NCBI GenBank assembly: GCA_036365145.1
Contig: JAEOAD010000034.1
Span: 16,831,501-16,895,500, forward strand
DNA length: 64,000 nucleotides
Reading direction: 5' to 3'
Source of the DNA: Orientallactaga sibirica
Lineage: Eukaryota; Chordata; Mammalia; Rodentia; Dipodidae
The translations under genes and the position numbers were made by a program. This document shows positions 23,955 to 35,340 of this stretch, piece by piece; position 1 is the stretch's first letter; each line of letters starts with the position of its first letter. The notes beneath the pieces are model-generated. The model saw only the letters and a list, made by a program, of their open reading frames with translations. It ran no database searches and was not told where the DNA came from.

Positions 23955-26350
23955 TTTTTTATTAAGTAGAGACTTTGTATGGATACATCATATGTTGTAC
24001 TATCATTTTTCTCCTCCCTACCCCCATTCCACTGAGGGCTCTCCTCAGTGGGATTGTTTGTATTCACCATGGGATTGTGGGTTATGAGATGTGAGAGCAG
24101 CAGTCAGTCATTGTAAGTGAAGAGAGTGGGAATGCCTTTGGACATTCCCTTCTATTCTGTGTCTCTTACAATCTCCCCGCTGCCCTTCCACAAAATTCCC
24201 TGAGTCATGGTGGGTGTGTTTTAAGTCTACTTTACTGCTGTGCTCTAAGAAGGTTTTGTATTTCTGCTTCAGTAAGTTTTAAGTATCCTCAGTTCTATCT
24301 CTATCACCATGGTGCAGGTTGTCTGGTCTCCATAGGATTCTGACTCAGTTTCCAGTTTGAGGTATGGGTTCCTTTCCACTGAGCAGATCTCTTAGTCAAT
24401 CAAACAACCATTGGTTTCCCATATGAACTAGGTGCTACTATTGCACAGATGTGCACATCTTGTAAAGCTGGTTATTGTCTTTTAGCAGTGTCCTCTGCTA
24501 GCACACAATGTCATTGGCTATTTTTCCCCAGAAGCTAACGTAGTACTTTCCAGAACTATACAGGCAGACCATATGGAAATTGATTTCCTTCTAGATTCCA
24601 CCAAGATTATTCAGCATTCTGTGTCAGCACCATGTGGTGTCTTCAGCAGTAGGGTATTACCTTTTACCTCAGGCGGATATGGGAAACCTTATAGGTATCT
24701 CTGATCAATAGCTCATTGTGGATGTTAACTGTATCCTGATATTGGGAGTTATAGGCAAGTACCAAGGGGAAAGAAGGAAGAAAAAGATAGGTAATGTAAA
24801 AGAGAAAGAGAAAAAAGAGAGAGAGAGAAGAAGGAGAAGATTAAGGTTAGTCTTCATCATATACTCTCCAGGGCCCTTTGATTCAGGTGTTCCCTCTAAG
24901 GACCTGATGAAGGTTCAACCTTTAAGTCTGTCTTTCAGGATATAGAATTTTATGGTACCAGTTTCATTTGGGTCCACTTTTTTGACTTTCTTGCCACTCT
25001 TACCCTCCCCTCCTATCCTACCCTCCCTATTGTCTGGTTTTCAAGATGCTATTTGGTTTGTTAGCATCTCAGGCAGATCCAGATTAGGAGCCGCAGATAA
25101 GTGAGACCATGTGATGATTGCTGTTTTGTGATTGGGTGAGTTTGCTGAGAATGAGGAAGACTTGTGAAAATGGAAAGACCTCCCATGCTCCTAGATAGGC
25201 AGAATTAACATTGTGAAAATGGCAATCTTACTAAAAGCAATACACAGATTTAATAACAATAAAATGCAGTACCAATAAAAATCCCAGCATTTTTTCACAG
25301 ATATAGAAAAAATGATCTCAAACTTCATATGGAAAGGCAGAAGGCCTCAGATATCCAAGCATATCCTCAGCAAAAGAAACTCCTCTGGAGGCATCACCAT
25401 ACCTGATCTAAAGCTATACTACAAAGCCATAGTAATAAAAACAGCATGGTACTGGCATAAAAACAGGAATATAGACCAATGGAACAGAATAGAGGGCCTG
25501 GATTTTGGGTCAAATATCTATACCTATTTGATATTTGACAAAGGACTTAACAATGTAGACTGGAAAAAACCATCTTCAACAAATGGTTCTGGACAAACTG
25601 GATAACCATTTGCCGGAAGATGAAACTAGATCCACACATCTCACAATGCACAAAGTCAAGTCCAAATAGATCAAAGACCTCAATATAAAACCAGGAACAC
25701 TGGTTATACTGGAAGAAAAAATAGGAGGAACTCTCCACGATACAGGAGTGGGTAAAGATTTCCTGAACAAAACCCTAGTAGCTCAGGAAATTAAATAATT
25801 GCTCAACCATTGGGATCTCATGATGCTGAAAGGTTTTTTCACAGACAAACATGCAATAAGCAGAGCCAATAGATTACCCACAGAATTGGAGAAATTTTTT
25901 GCTGGCTATACAACAGACAGAGGCCTAATTTCTAGAATCTACAAAGAACTCAAAAACCTAAACAATGAAAATCAAACAACCCACTCACAAAATGGGGCAG
26001 AGAGCTGATCAGGGAGTTCTCAGAGGAAGAAATACAAATGGCAAACACACACTTAAGAAAATGTTCAACATACCTAACCATCAGGGAAATGCAAATTAAA
26101 ACAAATAGGAGATTCCACCTTACCCCAGTAAGGATAGTAGTAAGGATAGTGGAACAATAGAACTCACATTCATTGTTGGTAGGAATGAAAGATGGTACAA
26201 CCACTATGGAAAGCAATATGGAGAATCCTAAAAGGTTGACTATAGATTTACCAACAGACCAGTTAACCCCTTACTGCTCCATGCTTCAGTTCAGAGAGTT
26301 TTGCTCACACATTTTTATAGCTACTCAATTCATAATGGCTAAGAACTGAA
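23955..26350 (-). mobile_element. L1 with head-to-head halves (3'UTR antisense, ORF2 sense)
   Basis: Left part, about 23955-25165, is L1 3'UTR in antisense, matching the 690-1660 copy block for block ('ttccactgagcagatct', 'ggtgtcttcagcag', 'agctcattgtggatgtt'). Right part, about 25166-26350, is the 3' part of ORF2 in sense. The junction at about 25166 joins two pieces in opposite orientation. This is the structure twin priming predicts: 3' part antisense, then a 5' part inverted. It is dead: frameshifts and stops break ORF2 and there is no 5' end. Confidence 0.75.
25166..26275 (+). pseudogene. L1 ORF2 3' fragment, decayed, sense
   Basis: ORF2 encodes the endonuclease/reverse-transcriptase of LINE-1; this piece falls downstream of the RT catalytic core. 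In the frame at 25312-25605 the translation reads [15 protein letters not shown], then [15 protein letters not shown] and [19 protein letters not shown], all characteristic of the ORF2 C-terminal half. Later frames (25799-26008 and onward) continue the homology with frameshifts between them. No start codon, endonuclease or YADD-type RT motif is present. Non-functional. Confidence 0.9.
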
Positions 26351-26735
26351 TGCTTAATTTTAAAGGGATATACTATATGACCCTAGCCAAGAATTTTGAG
26401 AATATCATGAAAGAGGGGATATAAGCCACTTAAGAATTCAAGTGTAATGAGAAGCTTTCTTTTAGACATGATAGGGCTGTGCACTTTTAAACTTTCAGCA
26501 GATGTACTGCCTATACCTGACCTGTAGAAGATTGGGCCCATCAACATTCTATTACAGAGGAGAGAGGAGCTCATGAGTGTTTTCCCTTCTCTGAGGATTT
26601 ATAGCTAGTTGATCATTTATGGAGAAGGGAGAGACATTTTTGTCAGTCGTGCAGACACTAGTAAATTGCCATGCTCTTTAAAATAACCCTTCATCCTAGC
26701 TTCTGCAAGCCAGCCTAATTTAATGCATTAAGTAG
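26351..26735. other. Unassigned, possibly L1-associated repeat
   Basis: Phrases 'gaaagaggggatataagccac', 'gacatgatagggctgtgca' and 'gacctgtagaagattgggccc' look repeat-like, but no second copy exists in this window to confirm it. Confidence 0.35.
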
Positions 26736-26743
26736 CCAGATTT

Positions 26744-26920
26744 ATTTATTTTTCTTTTTATTTATTTACTTATTTTGGTTTTTCAAGATAGGGTCTCATG
26801 CTAGCTCAAGCTGACCAGGAATTAACTATGTAGTTTCAGGGTGGCCTTGAACTCACAGCAATCCTCCTACTTGTGCCTCCTGAGTGCTGGGATTAAAGGT
26901 GTACACCACCATGCCTGGCT
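26744..26920 (-). mobile_element. B1 SINE, antisense
   Basis: Clean antisense B1: T-rich end, 'caagatagggtctcatgctagctcaagctgacc', 'ggccttgaactcacagcaatcctcc', 'gagtgctgggattaaagg', 'caccaccatgcctggct'. The target duplication 'ccagattt' flanks it (26736-26743 and 26921-26928). Confidence 0.95.
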
Positions 26921-26928
26921 CCAGATTT

Positions 26929-27674
26929 GTTTTTAAAAGGATACCAAAGTAGAAAGGGCATTAATTTGGAAATAGAAAGGATTCAGTGGAAGTGGGAGGT
27001 GGACAAGAGAGGGGAATGGGATATGACTAATATACATACACACACATATATATTATAAATATGTATGTGTGTGTGTGTTTCTCTGTGTGTGAAAATCCAA
27101 TGATGAAACACATTATTATGTATAATTAATATATGATAATAGCAATGCCAACTCACAACACTGTTTTATTGGGATTTGTTTCCAACATATGAAATTCATG
27201 AACTTACACATCACAGCTATACCAGATGGATATAGTTAAAAGTTCAACTTTGGAGTAAATGTCACTAAGATATAAAAGGTCAAGCATAAACCCCTGAAAT
27301 TATCCAACACTGCTGGCCAAGAGAGTGACTTGGAAGGAATACCAGATACAAGTGAAACTCCAGTCATTAGTGCTACCCAAAAAGACTTACAGGATATAGT
27401 GTGAAACCATCATGTTCCCAATTAATTCACTGAGATGTTCCTGGCAAGGACTTATGAGTCATCTCAGATATTGATATATTTATCCCAAACTTAATCAAAG
27501 AGTATACTCTAATCATAGATATTCTGTATAAATTATGATACACAGAGGACACCAACAATTAGTTTAGTTTCTCAAGAAATCCAATGTGTCACCATGAGTG
27601 CTTTCACTAAAGTGACAAGGATCATAAAAATGGAGGTAGATATGGTAATAATCAACTCAATTAGAAAAGTATCT
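26929..27674. other. Unassigned; short CA/TG repeat
   Basis: A CA/TA run and a GTGTGTGTGTG run lie at about 27030-27090. The rest is unique and has no gene signal. Confidence 0.5.
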
Positions 27675-27675
27675 G

Positions 27676-27889
27676 GGGGTCTGGAGAGATTGCCTAGTGG
27701 TTAATGCATTTGCCTGCAAAGCCAAAGGATCCCAGTTTGATTCTCCAGGACCCATGTAAGCCAGATGCACAAGGGGGCACATGCATCTGGAATTTGTTTG
27801 CAGTGGCTGGAGGCCCTGATGGACCCATTCTCTCCCCCTTCCTGCCTCTTTCTTTCTCTCAAATAAATAAATAAATTATATTTTAAAAA
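27676..27889 (+). mobile_element. DIP-type tRNA SINE, short subfamily
   Basis: Near-consensus short form with 'tctggagagattgcctagtgg', 'gccagatgcacaagggggcac', 'ttgtttgcagtggctggaggccc', CT tract and AAATAAATAAATAAA tail. Confidence 0.95.
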
Positions 27890-27894
27890 AGAAA

Positions 27895-28086
27895 AGGTGG
27901 GTGGGAGAGATGGCTTGGCATTTAAGGTGCCTGCCTGCCAAGCCTAAGAATGCTGGTTCCAATCTCCAGGTCCCATGTATAGCCAGATGCAAAAAGTGTC
28001 TAAAGGGCACAGTGCCACACTTGCCCACAAGGTGGGTGCACGTGCCTGGAGTTTGTTCACAGTGGCTGAGAGGCTGCTGGCATACC

Positions 28087-28131
<45 letters not shown>

Positions 28132-28157
28132 TCTCTCTCTTTCTCTCAAAAAAAAAA
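27895..28157 (+). mobile_element. DIP-type tRNA SINE, long subfamily, (CT)n(CA)n tail
   Basis: Directly follows the preceding short-form copy, head to tail. Long-form middle ('gcagatgcaaaaagtg..gggcacagtgccacacttgccc'). The CT tract has expanded to a (CT)n(CA)n(CT)n compound microsatellite at about 28090-28146, then an A13 run. The overlapping frames on both strands here are artefacts of the SINE. Confidence 0.92.
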
Positions 28158-30625
28158 AAAGGATCTAAAGTTCATTCTTAAAGATGGAGCACTGAAGAAT
28201 GTATGTGGAACAGTGGACATTATCTACTGTACATTGTCTATGGTATTTTATAGCACTTCTGTGTCTGCAGCTCCAGCAGCTATAAATGAAAAATCAAAAC
28301 CACCAGATTCTGGCAGGTGTGCTGTACATTAGGCCCCTTTTCATCATGGATTAATGTTAGCATATCTTTCTAGGGCAGTATATGTCAACACAGAGAAAGA
28401 AATCTGTGATGGGTTACAGAGGGAATGTAAGAAAGAACATGTATGGCCTTCAGAACTGCTTCAGCTATAGACAAAGTTGATTCCATGAATCCTCATCTCT
28501 TAAATATTTTACAGAGATTTGGTTGGCCTTCATGTTAAGGCATAAGGTGAATAGAGTGGACACACTGTAGCTTAAATGATTGTTTGGGACAGTGCTATTC
28601 CAATGTTCTTTATGCTTTGCTCCACAAACCATCACTCTACAAGTGGCTTTAGCCATAGCTTTGGTACCTATTTCCTGGCATTTTGATACATTTAGTTCCT
28701 GAATTTCTTTGTTCCTCTCATGTTTGATCTTCTATAAGAAAAGTTTTAGCTTTAAACCAAAGTGAGATGATATTTAGAGTATATAAACCCTAGTTTTCTT
28801 ATGTCTTATTGGAATAATTTTTAGACAATATCTGTATACATTCTAAAGTAACAAGACTGAACATTTGCCCATAACAGTATTATATTCATCAATGAGTGTT
28901 GTTTTCTGCATTCCTTGTATTGCATCCTTCAGTATATCCCTTATGCTTTTAGGCATCACTTTAAATATAATCAACCTGTACCCTAATGTTATTGTGAATG
29001 CCCCAAGGCTTAAGTTCAATTCTAGTACAATCCCAGAATAACATGTAGAAAATAATAAGTGTTCAAATATAGTACACATAGTCTCACCACCTTTAAGTCA
29101 CAGAATTTTCCAGCCAAAAGTATGAGGATGTGGAGGATTAGAGTCAAACATTTTTCTTTATGTGCTTGATTCATGAAAATACAGATTTACCTGAAGAACA
29201 TTGACATCCATGTGGTTTCCGAAATAAATATTTTCATTTCTGGATTCAATTTTGAGCAGTTTTAGATCTCCACTGGACCTCATGCACAGGAAGTGCATGT
29301 CTCCAGTCATCATATATATACATATATACCTATCATATATAACAGGGTTTCTTCCCCCTGTAAATGAGTGCCTGTCTGGCTTTATGTGTATAGGTGAGAA
29401 AAAATATATATATATATATTGGAAACTGACAGTCATATATCATATTGCTACTAGAGCTCATAAAGAAGCTTGAACTCTTATTGACTAAAGAGTTATAAGT
29501 CAGACATTGAGAATGCCAGTGACAGGACTTCAAAACAGAAGTGCTTAAACAAAGATAGAAAACAGAGAGAATACCCAGTAAGCTACACAATGCCCTTTGA
29601 ACTTTTACCTTTCACAGCTGAAGTGTGTAGGTATGAAGTGGAACTCCAAACAGCTATTAGTTGAAATAGCAGGTGCAATGGTAAGAGTGAACCAGATATT
29701 TCAAGCATGAGACACAGATTGCATGTCAGTCCTATATAGACAAAGAACCTTGGTAAGTACAGAGTTTTTAATTGAGAATGTAGAAGAACCACATAGAGTC
29801 ATACAATCTATATCCAAAACAAAACTGAGTTGCTCTGACTCAACAAAATGAAACAATATCTGCTACCAATGAAAATAAAAATAATTGAGCTGGGGTGATA
29901 GTTCATCATCAAAAAAAAAAAATATGTACTTGAAATATTATTTGAATATTTCCAAATTTTACCAAAATAGTAATTTATATGTTCAATTCCAATAAAGCTC
30001 AAGAGGTATAAATGAAACCTAATGACATTATGATAATAAGCTAAAGATAAATTTAAAACTTTTGAAAGGACCAGAAAAGAAGTAAGTTTTTATTTAAAGA
30101 AAATCATGATAAACATGAAGACATAGGAAAAACAAAAACATGTTTCAAAGTGCTAAAAGAAAAACAAAACAGGATGAAATATAACAAAATAAAATCTCAT
30201 AACTTTTAGCCAAGTATTTTCCCTTTAGTGAAAACATTTTTGAATTAAATGAAATACACATATTTTTTCTTAAACCAAATCTGAGAGAATTTATCATCAG
30301 CCAATCCACACAAGAAAAACTACAGGCAATTCTTATGTTGATAGAAAAATAATACCATCTGGAAGCTCGAATCACCAAAAGTGAAGAATACTTGTAATGA
30401 TAAACATATGGGTAGAGAGGATATTTATGCTTCATTGCTTTAAGCCTCTAATATCAGTTAAATGTTTAAAAGAAAAAGAAAATCAAAATTTATATCAGGA
30501 TTTACATTCCATGTAGATGGGGCATATATACAATGAGGGGGCAGAGGCTTAGAAGTAGGTCAAATTACACTCTTATAAGTTTCCTGAATTACATCTGAAA
30601 GGTTTTGATATTTTTTTCAACAAAA
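28158..30625. other. Unassigned AT-rich sequence
   Basis: Roughly 2.5 kb with no repeat family I can name. A short (TA)n lies at 29404-29420. Frames of 60-96 codons (28465-30435) show no motif, and several are antisense to one another. No coding gene is supported. Confidence 0.5.
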
Positions 30626-31440
30626 CGAGGTGGTGAGAGATGGCTCAGTGTGTATAGCACTTGTGATGAAAGCTTAAGTGTTTGGAAACTTCTGAATATC
30701 TCTGAATATCTGATTTGGTAGGAGTTGAGTGTTCTTTGTGTCTTCTCCTTCACCCCTGTGCTGATACCAGGTTAACTGACAAAGCAGCACTCTTGCTCAT
30801 TTCCCCAATTATACTATGGCTTCATCTGGTGACCTGGTGAGGTGCTATGGGCTGATTCCAGAGACACAGAGACTCACAAAACCTCCTCAGTGAAATAGAC
30901 CTAAAATGAACCCAACATGGCTCAGGGAAATTAACGGAAGAGGAGGCAGAAAGATTGTTAGAGCCATGAGTTGGGTCATTATGCACAGAGTCATTGCCTC
31001 TCCCGCATAACTGATGGCTATCCCCATGAGGCAAGATCCACATTACCCATGGGGGGAGGACAGGGAGAAGGCTAACGATGGTATCCTCATGGCTGTATAT
31101 ATACTATATACATAACTAATAAAAATTAAAAATGAATAAATAAATAAATAAAGAGTTTAGAAACTAAGTAAAAGGCCAGACACAGAAGCACTTGTCTGTA
31201 ATTCCAGTGTTCCTATGGTGACATGGGAGGAGGAGGCAGGAGAATCCTGTGAGCTTTCATGCAAGCCAGATTGATATACCCAGTGCAGAACAGCAAAAAG
31301 ATTCCGTATTATACAAGTGGATGGCAAGGAAAAATAGCCAAGGTTGTTCTCTGAGCTCTGCACGCATGCTATGGCATATGCACATGCACACCTGCTTTCA
31401 TACCAACAAATGCATGTATACACACACTTCTACACAAAAA
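30626..31440 (+). mobile_element. B4-like composite SINE split by an L1 fragment
   Basis: The tRNA/ID-like head 'gtgagagatggctcagtg' at about 30630 is followed at 31166 by a B1-derived part ('ggccagacacagaagcacttgtctgtaattccagtg', 'gaggaggcaggagaatcctgtgag') and a 'ctctgagctctgcacgcatgc...gcacatgcacacc' end. Together they give the ID+B1 plan of rodent B4/RSINE elements. The L1 at 30691-31152 sits between the two halves. Confidence 0.7.
30691..31152 (+). mobile_element. L1 3'-UTR fragment, sense, inside a SINE
   Basis: 5'-truncated L1 consisting only of 3'UTR, ending 'actaataaaaattaaaaatgaataaataaataaataaa'-type tail. It is the sense counterpart of the antisense block at 700-1100. The target duplication 'gtgtttggaaact' (30678-30690) versus 'gagtttagaaact' (31153-31165) lies within the host SINE. 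Confidence 0.85.
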
Positions 31441-31459
31441 ATTTAAATAACTAATATAT

Positions 31460-32040
31460 TTTTTGATATAATTTTACCATATTTTAATTTATTTTGGCAT
31501 TTTCATACACACATTTGATCTATCTATCATCTTTCTTTATTTCTTTCTTTCTTTCTTTTTGTCTTTCTTTCTTACATTTACCTCATATGTACTCTACATT
31601 ACCCTTATACTCTCAGTCCCACTGTACTCCTTCTTCTCATCATTTAATAGTGGCTACTTTGTAGAAAATGACTCTGCCTTCCCCACAACCATTAACTCTC
31701 ATTAACTTATCAGAGAAGGGAATGGCTTCCCCAACCCATTAATGTCTGGCCCATTAATATGCAGGTTTTCTGGGGGGTAAACACAGCTTCTGTGACTTCA
31801 TGAGTATAATGGCCTTGTCACATTCAGACTCTAGAGTTCCACAGCACTTTTTCCCATCCTTCAGCTTTTACTTTATTTCCATTCCATCTTCTGTGATGGC
31901 CCTTGAACCCTGGAAAGTATGATGCCTGTTAGTAACGCAACAGTAGTAGGTTTTTCTCTGGGGTCAAAATTTAACCAGACATTGGCTTTTGATGAGTATC
32001 TTCATCTCTAGAGCATCCTTTATGAGAAAATAATGACTAA
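31460..32040 (-). repeat. Probable old L1 3'-UTR, antisense
   Basis: Begins AT-rich, includes a (TTTC)n patch at 31532-31573, then 'cttctgtgatggcccttgaaccctggaaagtatgatg', which parallels the 'cttctgcaatggaccctgagctttggaaggtatgaag' block of the antisense L1 UTR at 17180. Divergence is larger than in the other copies. Confidence 0.5.
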
Positions 32041-32247
32041 GTATACCTAAGTAGCTAGTATATCCTGACCCAAAATAAACAAAATTTAGAAAAAGGGAAG
32101 AGAGTAGCATATAATATAGTCAAGGGAAATTTAGAGAGACAGAAGAAAAAAGAAGTAGGAGGAGAAGTAAGAAGAAGGAACAGGAAAAGAAAGAGGAAGA
32201 GCAGGAGGAGGAAAACAAAGATAAAGAAAAATGTTGTTGGACAGTGC

Positions 32248-32395
32248 AGGGTGTGGTGGCACATGTCTTTAATCCCAACACTTGGGATGCTGAGGTAGGA
32301 GAATCACTGTGAGTTTGTGGCAATCATGGAGCTACAAAGTGAGTTCCAGGTCAGCCTGGGCTGGAGTGAAACCCTACCACAACTCACCCCCCAAC
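32248..32395 (+). mobile_element. B1 SINE, sense, preceded by a polypurine tract
   Basis: 'gcagggtgtggtggcacatgtctttaatcccaacac', 'gctgaggtaggagaatcactgtgag', 'gtgagttccaggtcagcctgggctggagtgaaaccctaccac'. A strand-asymmetric A/G tract at about 32130-32235 lies just upstream; the frames read from it are low complexity. Confidence 0.92.
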
Positions 32396-32842
32396 CACTC
32401 TGTATATATTATCAATCAATTAATCATGACATGAAATCCAAGCAAATTCACTAAATAGTTCAATTTACTGAGTCTAGAAACAGGAAGAGATTTAGAAAGT
32501 AAAAGAATAAGTAAAAACAAGCCAGGTACCAATAATAACCTGTTTATAAGAGGCAAACTTTAAAAAGACACAGACAGTCTGAAATTAAATGACAGAATGT
32601 CAATATGCTATGAAACCAACAAGCCTGTGAAAGCAGATGAAAGCTATATTAATATCATGTATAATAGTCTTCAGGATAGAAGTATTATCAGAAATAAAGT
32701 TAGCCATGTTATAATGATGAAAAGAAAATGCAACAATCTTGAAAGCACAAAATTACAAATCTCATGTTAATAAGTCTCCATTAAATCTCAGTCTTAAAGA
32801 TTAACATGCCCATTTCATTATTTAATAGAAAAATATCACCCA

Positions 32843-32888
<46 letters not shown>

Positions 32889-33361
32889 AATATGTATATG
32901 TATATATATTAGACATGAAAATCACTTGTGTAATTTAATAGAAACTTCCTCAATATCAATCTAACATTTTACAATGTTACTATTTTTTCATGCGTACATG
33001 AAGCATCCACTAAGGTATGTACAAATTAGGCCATAATGCATGAATCAATAAACATAAATAATTAAAATCACACAAAGGATATTTCTTTGCTATGAAGAGT
33101 TAAAGTAAAAACCAATAATAATGTTTCAAACATTTCCAAATATTTGAAAATCTTGAAAGACAGTCAAAGTAGATGTAGGTCAATCAAAAAATATAAAGCA
33201 AGCTAGAAAACATTTTAAAATACTTAATAATGAATGTCTAATCCATTAAAATTTATAAAATAGAACTAAAGGAGTTCTCGAAAGCAATGAAATAGCTTGA
33301 ATGTTTATGTTATAAGGAAAATTTTATATTGATTATATGCTTTTTGCATGAAGACCCCCCC
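32396..33361. other. Unassigned; (CA)n microsatellite
   Basis: A (CA)20-type run at about 32844-32883 is followed by a TATGTATATG patch. The rest is unique AT-rich DNA with no genes. Confidence 0.6.
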
Positions 33362-33374
33362 AAATAATATAACA

Positions 33375-33519
33375 CTATGGAGAGATGGCTTAGCTTTTAA
33401 GGGGTTTGCCTGCAAAGCCTAAGGACCCAAGTTCGATTGCACAGGACCTACATAAGCTAAATGCACATGGTGCTCATGTGTCTGAAGTTTGCAATAGCTG
33501 GAGACCCTGGCACATCCAT

Positions 33520-33554
<35 letters not shown>

Positions 33555-33555
33555 T

Positions 33556-33596
<41 letters not shown>

Positions 33597-33611
33597 CTCA
33601 AATAAATAAGG
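33375..33611 (+). mobile_element. DIP-type tRNA SINE with (CT)n(CA)n
   Basis: Head 'tatggagagatggcttag', B-box-like 'agttcgattgcac'. The CT tract has expanded to (CT)n at 33523-33556 and (CA)n at 33559-33597, ending 'aaataaataag'. The target duplication 'aaataatataaca' lies at 33362-33374 and 33612-33624. Confidence 0.95.
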
Positions 33612-33624
33612 AAATAATATAACA

Positions 33625-33854
33625 TTAATTAAAGGAAAATGAAATGTTAATGAAAAAAATAATTAAAATTGGTGGTACAGAACTATGATCCCAGAAATCC
33701 AGGTTACAAATCTTCTCCTAACAACATAGGAAATAGATTGATAAAAAGACAAGATAGCACATAAATCAGACTCAATTTTTTATTTTCAAATTTTTATAAA
33801 ATATTTTATAAATTTCAATTTTATAAATTTTTATAAAATATTTTATTTTCTAAA
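33625..33854. other. Unassigned AT-rich sequence
   Basis: Contains imperfect direct and inverted repeats of TTTTATAAAATATTTTATAAATTT type at 33785-33860. No gene. Confidence 0.6.
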
Positions 33855-35106
33855 AGTTATAAAATAGAGCTGTTGGTCACAGAGAACTATGAGGTCCCCA
33901 AACAAGACAGGCTTCTGTCAAACACTTGATTACCAGCCTGAGGTAAAAGGTAAGTCCCTATTGCTAAAAACATCATATGCTGCCAACACAGAACACTGAG
34001 AGAACCTTCTGGAATCCAGAAGAGAGCCAGTTCCTGGACAGTTAGGCTGTTTAGTGCATTACATGAGCTACTGGGGGAAAGTGGCCAACATTAGTGTGAG
34101 CAAGCAATGGTTTAAGCTACTCAGAAATAACTGGCCTGACAAGAAGTACACAGCAGTGCAATGGTTGCACACAGCCTTGGTGGGTAATCAGTGACATTTT
34201 GTTTGGCTAAGAGATTAGCTCAGTGGAAAGTAACCCATATCTAGAACTGGGAACCAGGTCAGAATCCTGTGGAGACCAAGATTAGTCTCCAATGACAAGC
34301 TCTCTCTAGTTTTTGACTAAAATAGAACGTACATCCATCTCCCTAAATTGGGGGCTGGAGAGATGGCTTAGTGATTAATGCTCTTGTCTGTGAAGCCTAA
34401 GGACCCAGATTCAATTACCTAGTACCCACATAAGCCAGATGCACAAGGTGGTGCATGTGTCTTGGGTTCGTTTGCAGTGGCTAGAGGCCCTGACATGCCC
34501 ATTCATTCTCTCTTTTCTCTTCTCTCTTTTCTCTCCCTCAAATAAATAAAAATTAAAAAAAAAGAATTAAAAATCTTCTTCAATTAACAATGCTTATCCA
34601 ATATAACCTATACTGTCTTCACTCTTTTTTGGAGAATCTCTTTGTCTTTTTCAGAATGTAGAGACCTGAACAGATCAACCACCCCTTACTCTTCAGCAAG
34701 AACTAGGTGAAAGCATAGAGGAATTGGGGAGATGAGCAAGAGTTCTGCTTCCTTGGTGAGCCTGACAATCAGTGCCAAGGTGAGGGAGACAGACCCAGAG
34801 GATACTCAACACCTACCAAAGCAGAAATCCAGAGGCTACTGAGAACTCATCACTGAAGTAGACTTAAAACACAACCACCACTGCTCCGGATTTTGCCTAA
34901 GTAGGAGTGGAAAGATTGTATGGGCCACAGGTTGGGACATCATACCCAGAGGCACTGCCCCCCTCCCCCCCAAAAAATCTGACTGCTGCTCTTACAATGA
35001 ATAACCCCCAACCCCATGGGGAATAGTAGCCACTCTACTGAAGAGGGGCCTCAGCAGAATGGGGGCAAGGGGAATACATGACATGTCCATATAAAGTATA
35101 TTCTTT
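33855..35106 (+). mobile_element. L1 3'-UTR, sense, ~1.25 kb
   Basis: The longest sense L1 3'UTR in the window. Blocks run in order: 'acaagacaggcttctgtc', 'gattaccagcctgaggtaaaagg', 'gtggccaacattagtg', 'gagcaagagttctgcttcc', 'gcactgcccccc', 'gggcctcagcagaatgggg' and 'catgtccatataaagtat'. Two SINEs interrupt it: a sense DIP at 34351-34563 and an antisense DIP at 35107-35339, after which the L1 3' tip resumes ('aatatataactgaaaaa'). No ORF2 is attached. Confidence 0.8.
34351..34563 (+). mobile_element. DIP-type tRNA SINE, short, inside L1
   Basis: Near-consensus short copy (head 'gggctggagagatggcttag', 'gccagatgcacaaggtggtgc', CT tract, A-rich tail) interrupting the sense L1 3'UTR. Confidence 0.95.
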
Positions 35107-35339
35107 TTTTCAATATTTTATTTTTACTTCTTTATTTGAGTGAGAGAATGAGGCAAAGGAAGAGAGAGAGGGAGAGAGAGAGAGGGAGAATGGGAGTGCC
35201 AGGGCCTCCAGCCACTGCAAACGAACTCCACATACATGCACCACCTTGTGCATCTGGCTTACATGGGTCCTAGGGAGTCAAAACGAAGTCCTTTGGCTTT
35301 ACAGGCAAGTGCCTTAACCACTAAGCCATCTCACCAGCC
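35107..35339 (-). mobile_element. DIP-type tRNA SINE, antisense, in L1 3' tip
   Basis: Full antisense copy: T-rich end, GA tract (35160-35190), 'gggagtgccagggcctccagccactgc', 'gccttaaccactaagccatctcaccagcc'. 'atattctt' occurs at both ends (about 35099 and 35341), a target duplication. It therefore inserted into the end of the L1 described above. Confidence 0.95.
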
Positions 35340-35340
35340 C

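Noticed and set aside
32843..32884. Regular short repeats as a CRISPR-like array
   Set aside because: Pure CA microsatellite without spacers, in a mammalian genome.
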